A DNA stretch of 64,000 nt from Lachnospiraceae bacterium (GTDB lineage Bacteria; Bacillota; Clostridia; Lachnospirales; Lachnospiraceae): contig JAQVCW010000001.1 of NCBI GenBank assembly GCA_028689585.1, forward strand, positions 62,001-126,000. Direction: 5' to 3'. The translations under genes and the position numbers were made by a program. Position 1 is the first letter of the stretch; every line of letters starts with the position of its first letter. Below the pieces are notes generated by a model. That model was not told the DNA's origin, made no database searches, and saw only the letters and a program-made list of their open reading frames with translations. Below are positions 60,442 through 64,000 of the stretch, one piece after another.

Positions 60442-61994
60442 TCCTGATCCATTCCCCCTGAACGTTCTATCTCGCCCATTGCCTTCGCCAGCATCCTGGC
60501 GAGTATCGGAATCTCTTCTTCAAACACCGTTCTTACATCCAGCCACAGCTTGTCCTTTGCGATCCGGCCAATGACCGGAACTTCCTGCAGGCGCAACTGC
60601 TCCTGCAGCCCTGCGACACCATAATTATCCGTAAACCAGGGCCCTCTCTCCGCCATCCCCAGCTCCCGTTCCCACTGGGGGCGCATTCCTTTGGAGGCAA
60701 TCACCACCGCTGCACTTGGAAGCTGTTCTCCCGGAAGGGCGCCTCCGCCCGCCTCAGACATGCAGCCTTCCACACTGATTTCCCATCGGCGGATATGTCT
60801 TCCCATCAGCCGTACCAGCATTTTTTGCAGCCGCTCCGCCCGTTCCCCAAGCTGTATCGTGGTCTCTGAAAGCATACGCAGTGCCGGGATCCGGCTGATC
60901 CATTCTCCTTCTTCATTCAGGTAATTTTCCAGCACCATCTCCAGTGCCGCAGCAGTAAATTTATCAATCCTCACCGCACGCATCAGCGGGTGAACTTTTA
61001 TTTGATCGATCAGTTCCTTTTTTCCAACTATGATACCGGCCTGAGGGCCTCCCAGCAGCTTATCACCGGAAAAGCAGACCAGATCCGCTCCGTTTGCAAC
61101 GGTTTCCTGCACCGTGGGTTCATGGGTGATTCCGAATTTTTCCAGATTGACCAGCACTCCGCTGCCCAGATCCACGATCACCGGAACGCCCAGTCCAGCC
61201 AGTTCCCGGACCGAAACTGATTCTGTAAAACCGCTGATCCGGTAATTGCTGGTATGTACTTTCAAAATAGCGGCAGTTTCTTCTCCCACCGCCTCCTCGT
61301 AATCCTCCCGGTGCGTCTTGTTCGTGGTGCCCACCTCCCGGAGTATGGCCCCACCCTGGCTGACCACCTCCGGTATCCGGAATTTTCCGCCGATCTCAAT
61401 CAGCTCTCCTCTGGACACAACCACTTCTCTGTTCTTTGCCAGAGCGCTCAAGGTCAGCAGCACTGCCGCTGCATTGTTGTTCACTGCCACCGCTGCCTCT
61501 GCTCCGGTCAGTCTTGTCAAAAGCTGTTCAAAATGGCTGCTGCGTTCCCCCCGGGTTCCTTTTTCCAGATCATACTCCAGGTTGGAATAACCGGTCATTT
61601 TTTCCGCCAGCTTTTCCGCCTGTCCGCAGGAGAGGGGAGCCCGTCCCAGATTCGTATGAAGCACCGTACCGGTGGCATTGATCACATGATGAAACAACTG
61701 GGCACGGCGTTTTCTCAGATTGTCCTCCACAGACCGGTTCAATCCCCGGACATTTTTCTGAAATCCAATAATATCCTTATCCTGACTGTTGCCCTTGCTC
61801 TGATCCTCCAGGCGGCTGCCCCGCCGCTCTTCCAGCCGCTGTCCCAAAATACCGGCCAGTTCCCGAAGCCTCTGCAGCTCCTCCCGGACTGCATCTGTCA
61901 CCTCAGTCTGCCCATACTGCTCAATTAATATCGTCATCGTTTCATTTTTCAAAAAAATATCCACTTTGGGAATCATTCGGTAAAGTTCCTGCAT
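60438..61994 (-). CDS. selA: L-seryl-tRNA(Sec) selenium transferase SelA
   Basis: PLP enzyme that converts Ser-tRNA-Sec to Sec-tRNA-Sec using selenophosphate. It has 518 residues, slightly longer than the common 460; an insertion with RRGSRLEDQSKGNSQDKD near residue 60 accounts for the difference. The segment INATGTVLHTNLGRAPLS is diagnostic, and the PLP Lys is in CFSGDKLLGGPQAG. The start has AAAGGAG upstream. It forms an operon with selB and the lyase-like gene; selD lies 113 bases upstream on the same strand. Confidence 0.96.
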   Translation of the reverse strand: MQELYRMIPKVDIFLKNETMTILIEQYGQTEVTDAVREELQRLRELAGILGQRLEERRGSRLEDQSKGNSQDKDIIGFQKNVRGLNRSVEDNLRKRRAQLFHHVINATGTVLHTNLGRAPLSCGQAEKLAEKMTGYSNLEYDLEKGTRGERSSHFEQLLTRLTGAEAAVAVNNNAAAVLLTLSALAKNREVVVSRGELIEIGGKFRIPEVVSQGGAILREVGTTNKTHREDYEEAVGEETAAILKVHTSNYRISGFTESVSVRELAGLGVPVIVDLGSGVLVNLEKFGITHEPTVQETVANGADLVCFSGDKLLGGPQAGIIVGKKELIDQIKVHPLMRAVRIDKFTAAALEMVLENYLNEEGEWISRIPALRMLSETTIQLGERAERLQKMLVRLMGRHIRRWEISVEGCMSEAGGGALPGEQLPSAAVVIASKGMRPQWERELGMAERGPWFTDNYGVAGLQEQLRLQEVPVIGRIAKDKLWLDVRTVFEEEIPILARMLAKAMGEIERSGGMDQE

Positions 61995-62107
61995 AACTAC
62001 TCCTTTCCGGCTGATGCTCCAAAGTGGATCTTTATGAAACTGCGTCTTTTTTATTTCGGATTTTTAAATTTCAATCCTCCCCGGTTCTTTGACTGCACCG
62101 GCCATTT

Positions 62108-63163
62108 CTATCTTTCACGCCGCAATCGCATATATTTTTCCTGCTTTGGAAGCACTGCTCCTACCACTGCAAACGGGGTATCCAGGCCAGCCTGCGTCAA
62201 TCCCTGCAGGACAGCCTCCACATCCTTGCTGCTGACACTGGCCAGCAGGCCCCCGGAAGTCTGCGGATCCATCAGCAAATCAAGCTCATACTCTTTCGCA
62301 TCTCCCAAATCAATATCATTCAGCATGTAACTGCGATTCTGATAGGTACCGGCAGGCACCAGTCCCATCTGTGCCAGCTCCTTAGCGCCATCGATCAGCG
62401 GCAGTCCGGATAAATAAAGCTCCAGAGTCACACCGCTTCCCTTTGCCAGCTCCAGTCCATGTCCCGCCAGCCCAAAGCCGGTCACATCCGTACAGGCATG
62501 GACTTCATACTGCTCCAGAACCCGCTTTGCTTTCTGATTCAGGCTCTTCATGGAGGCAATCGCTGTTTCCATCGTTTTCTCTTCTGCCATTTCTGCTTTT
62601 ATGGCAGTGGTAATAATCCCCACTCCCAGTGGTTTGGTCAAAATCAGTACATCCCCCGGCTGCGCTCCGGTATTGGTCCACAACCGTTTTAAGTCCACAA
62701 AGCCCGTGACGCTCAGACCATATTTGGGCTCCTCGTCCTGTATCGTATGGCCTCCCGCCAGCAGAGCTCCCGCCTCCTGCACCTTGGAAGCGCCGCCTTT
62801 TAAAATTTCCTCAAGAATATCCGCAGACAGACAGCTTGGAAAGCCTGCAATATTCAGTGCGATCCTGGGTTCCCCTCCCATGGCGTACACATCGCTGAGG
62901 GCATTGGCCGCCGCGATCTGTCCGAAGGTATATGGATCATCCACAATAGGAGTAAAGAAATCCAGTGTCTGTATCAATGCCGTCCGCTCATCAATACGGT
63001 ATACCGCCGCATCGTCTGAGGTTTCGATCCCTACAATTAAATTTTCATCGTGAAACTTCGGTAGCTTACCCAGAACCTGGGCAAGAGTCGTTGGACTTAG
63101 TTTCGCCGCTCACCCCGCCGACTTTGCCCATTGTGTCAGGCGGATTTTATCTCCCTGTGACAT
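62108..63163 (-). CDS. selD: selenophosphate synthetase SelD, itself a selenoprotein (Sec18)
   Basis: Makes selenophosphate from selenide and ATP. A standard reading starts only at 62977, but an upstream in-frame ATG at 63163 with GGAGGGAGAA before it gives the missing N terminus. It reads [17 protein letters not shown], then a TGA (63110-63112), then [13 protein letters not shown]. The TGA falls at the catalytic Cys/Sec position, next to the essential Lys (residue 21). The rest includes [28 protein letters not shown] and [13 protein letters not shown]. With Sec18 read through, the protein has 351 residues, the normal SelD length. Confidence 0.92.
63066..63084 (-). promoter_or_regulatory. bacterial SECIS-like hairpin in selD
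   Basis: Minus-strand TTGCCCAG and CTGGGTAA form an 8-bp stem with loop GTT, starting 25 bases after the UGA. The loop begins with G and lies about 33 bases from the UGA, inside the range described for bacterial SECIS elements. Confidence 0.65.
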
Positions 63164-63219
63164 AGATTTCTCCCTCCTCTCTTTTGGTTTGCCGTTTTTT
63201 GCATGTACTTCACTTAATC

Positions 63220-63225
63220 ATTTTA
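63220..63225 (-). promoter_or_regulatory. extended -10 element upstream of selD
   Basis: Minus-strand TGATAAAAT (TAAAAT at 63220-63225 with TG before it) lies 57 bases upstream of the selD start. No clear -35 is present. Confidence 0.4.
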
Positions 63226-63296
63226 TCACAACTGAAGGGAATCGAGAAGAAAATCGAACTATTTTTCAAGGCTTTTTTTCAAGATGAAATGCGGTT

Positions 63297-64000
63297 TTAA
63301 TCCTTCAGGCGGCGATATACGGTCAGGTACATCGTCACATAGCAGGCGGTTCCGCCGATAAAATTCGAAATCGGCTCTGCCAGGAATACCCCCATCGTGC
63401 CCAGATTTCCAATATAGGGCAGGAGCAGCGTCAGCGGAACCACAATCAAAATTTTGCGAAGCAGCGAGAAAAATACGGATTGTTTCGCTTTTCCTAAAGC
63501 TACAAAGGCAGACTGGCCCGCGAACTGGAAGGCCATCATAAAGAAGCCGAAGAAATACAGCTTCAGCGCAGGTACTCCTTTTGCCAGCAGTGCCGCATCA
63601 TTGTTGAAAAGACGAATCCAGGCCGACGGAAAAATGACAATGCACAGCCAGATGGAAAAGGTATAGGTCAGGCAGACTATGGTCTGAAAGCGGATCCCCT
63701 GGCGGACACGTCTGTACTTCCCGGCGCCGTAGTTAAAGCCAAGCACCGGCTGGGCCCCATTGTTAATGCCCTGCACCGGAAGAGAGGCTACTTCACGGAC
63801 AGAATTCAGAACGGTCATAACCGCCACATACAGATCCCCGCCAAACAGGCTGAGCATCTTATTGCAGGCCAGCTGCACCGCAGAATTTGTGAAGCTGACG
63901 ATAAAACCGGTCAGACCAAGTCCGCAGATTTCCTTTGCCAGCCCAAAATCGAAACGGATGCAGGAGCGCTGCAATCGTAAAATCGCCTTTTTGCCGGTCA
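63297..64000 (-). CDS. MATE family efflux transporter, C-terminal part (cut by window edge)
   Basis: About 234 residues of the C-terminal half are visible and the frame is open to the window edge. GLGLTGFIVSFTNSAVQLAC, GINNGAQPVLGFNYGAGKY and AFQFAGQSAFVALGKAKQS are typical of the second half of MATE transporters. It differs from the MATE at 5953. It lies upstream of selD on the same strand, 133 bases away, with no obvious terminator between, but a functional link to selenium is not implied. Confidence 0.9.
   Translation of the reverse strand, partial: TGKKAILRLQRSCIRFDFGLAKEICGLGLTGFIVSFTNSAVQLACNKMLSLFGGDLYVAVMTVLNSVREVASLPVQGINNGAQPVLGFNYGAGKYRRVRQGIRFQTIVCLTYTFSIWLCIVIFPSAWIRLFNNDAALLAKGVPALKLYFFGFFMMAFQFAGQSAFVALGKAKQSVFFSLLRKILIVVPLTLLLPYIGNLGTMGVFLAEPISNFIGGTACYVTMYLTVYRRLKD

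Overview
The window looks like a chromosome segment of a spore-forming, anaerobic Gram-positive of the Clostridia, most likely Lachnospiraceae. This is inferred from the gene set: FabK-type fatty acid synthesis, SpoIIR, a SipL-like DUF3794/LysM protein, a GerA germinant receptor, many sugar ABC transporters and a complete selenocysteine locus. The genus cannot be settled from the sequence. Nearly all genes lie on the minus strand; the exceptions are typA, a YesM/YesN-type two-component pair and the selenocysteine tRNA.

Layout by region: (1) 1-5.6 kb, a fatty acid operon fabH-acpP-fabK-fabD-fabG-fabF (fabF cut by the left edge). (2) 5.6-12.5 kb, a MATE exporter, then dapA-dapB-lysC behind a lysine riboswitch with an intrinsic terminator, a corrinoid adenosyltransferase-like ATPase and a two-OB-fold single-strand-binding protein. 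(3) 12.7-25 kb, typA (+), spoIIR, a MalT-like LuxR regulator, a lactate/malate dehydrogenase, a gerA gene followed by a fused gerB-gerC gene, a GntR regulator and ispE. (4) 25.2-35.6 kb, a sugar locus with a type-1 binding protein, DUF2291 lipoprotein, RbsA/RbsC-type ABC transporter, RbsD-like mutarotase, L-fucose/arabinose-isomerase-family protein, glycerol-kinase-like FGGY kinase and LacI regulator. (5) 35.9-42.9 kb, a second sugar transporter of the MalEFG type with a serine beta-lactamase-like protein, divergent from a histidine kinase/AraC response regulator pair. (6) 43.7-51.4 kb, an MFS pseudogene, an M24 (creatinase-fold) protein without the usual metal ligands and a rhamnose/LsrB-type ABC transporter under a LacI repressor whose 18-bp palindromic operator sits in two promoters. 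(7) 51.6-56.2 kb, a broken duplicate of the response regulator joined to short repeats, then sipL, a PrcB-domain lipoprotein, an orphan DNA adenine methylase and a GreA-family factor. (8) 56.2-63.2 kb, repeats, tRNA-Sec (selC), a DUF3343 protein, a cysteine-desulfurase-like enzyme, selB, selA and selD; selD itself has an in-frame UGA at its catalytic position. (9) A second MATE gene runs off the right edge.

The intergenic regions are unusually rich in repeats. Palindromic elements of several lengths share a GCACAGCTTCC core, a REP-like GGGGACGGTTC motif recurs at several sites, there are promoter-like hairpin repeats near selC, and several minisatellites touch coding ends. These repeats, the selenoprotein SelD, the GerB-GerC fusion and the response-regulator duplication ending exactly at a REP motif are the observations most worth following up. 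All functional statements come from reading the sequence; no database search was run.
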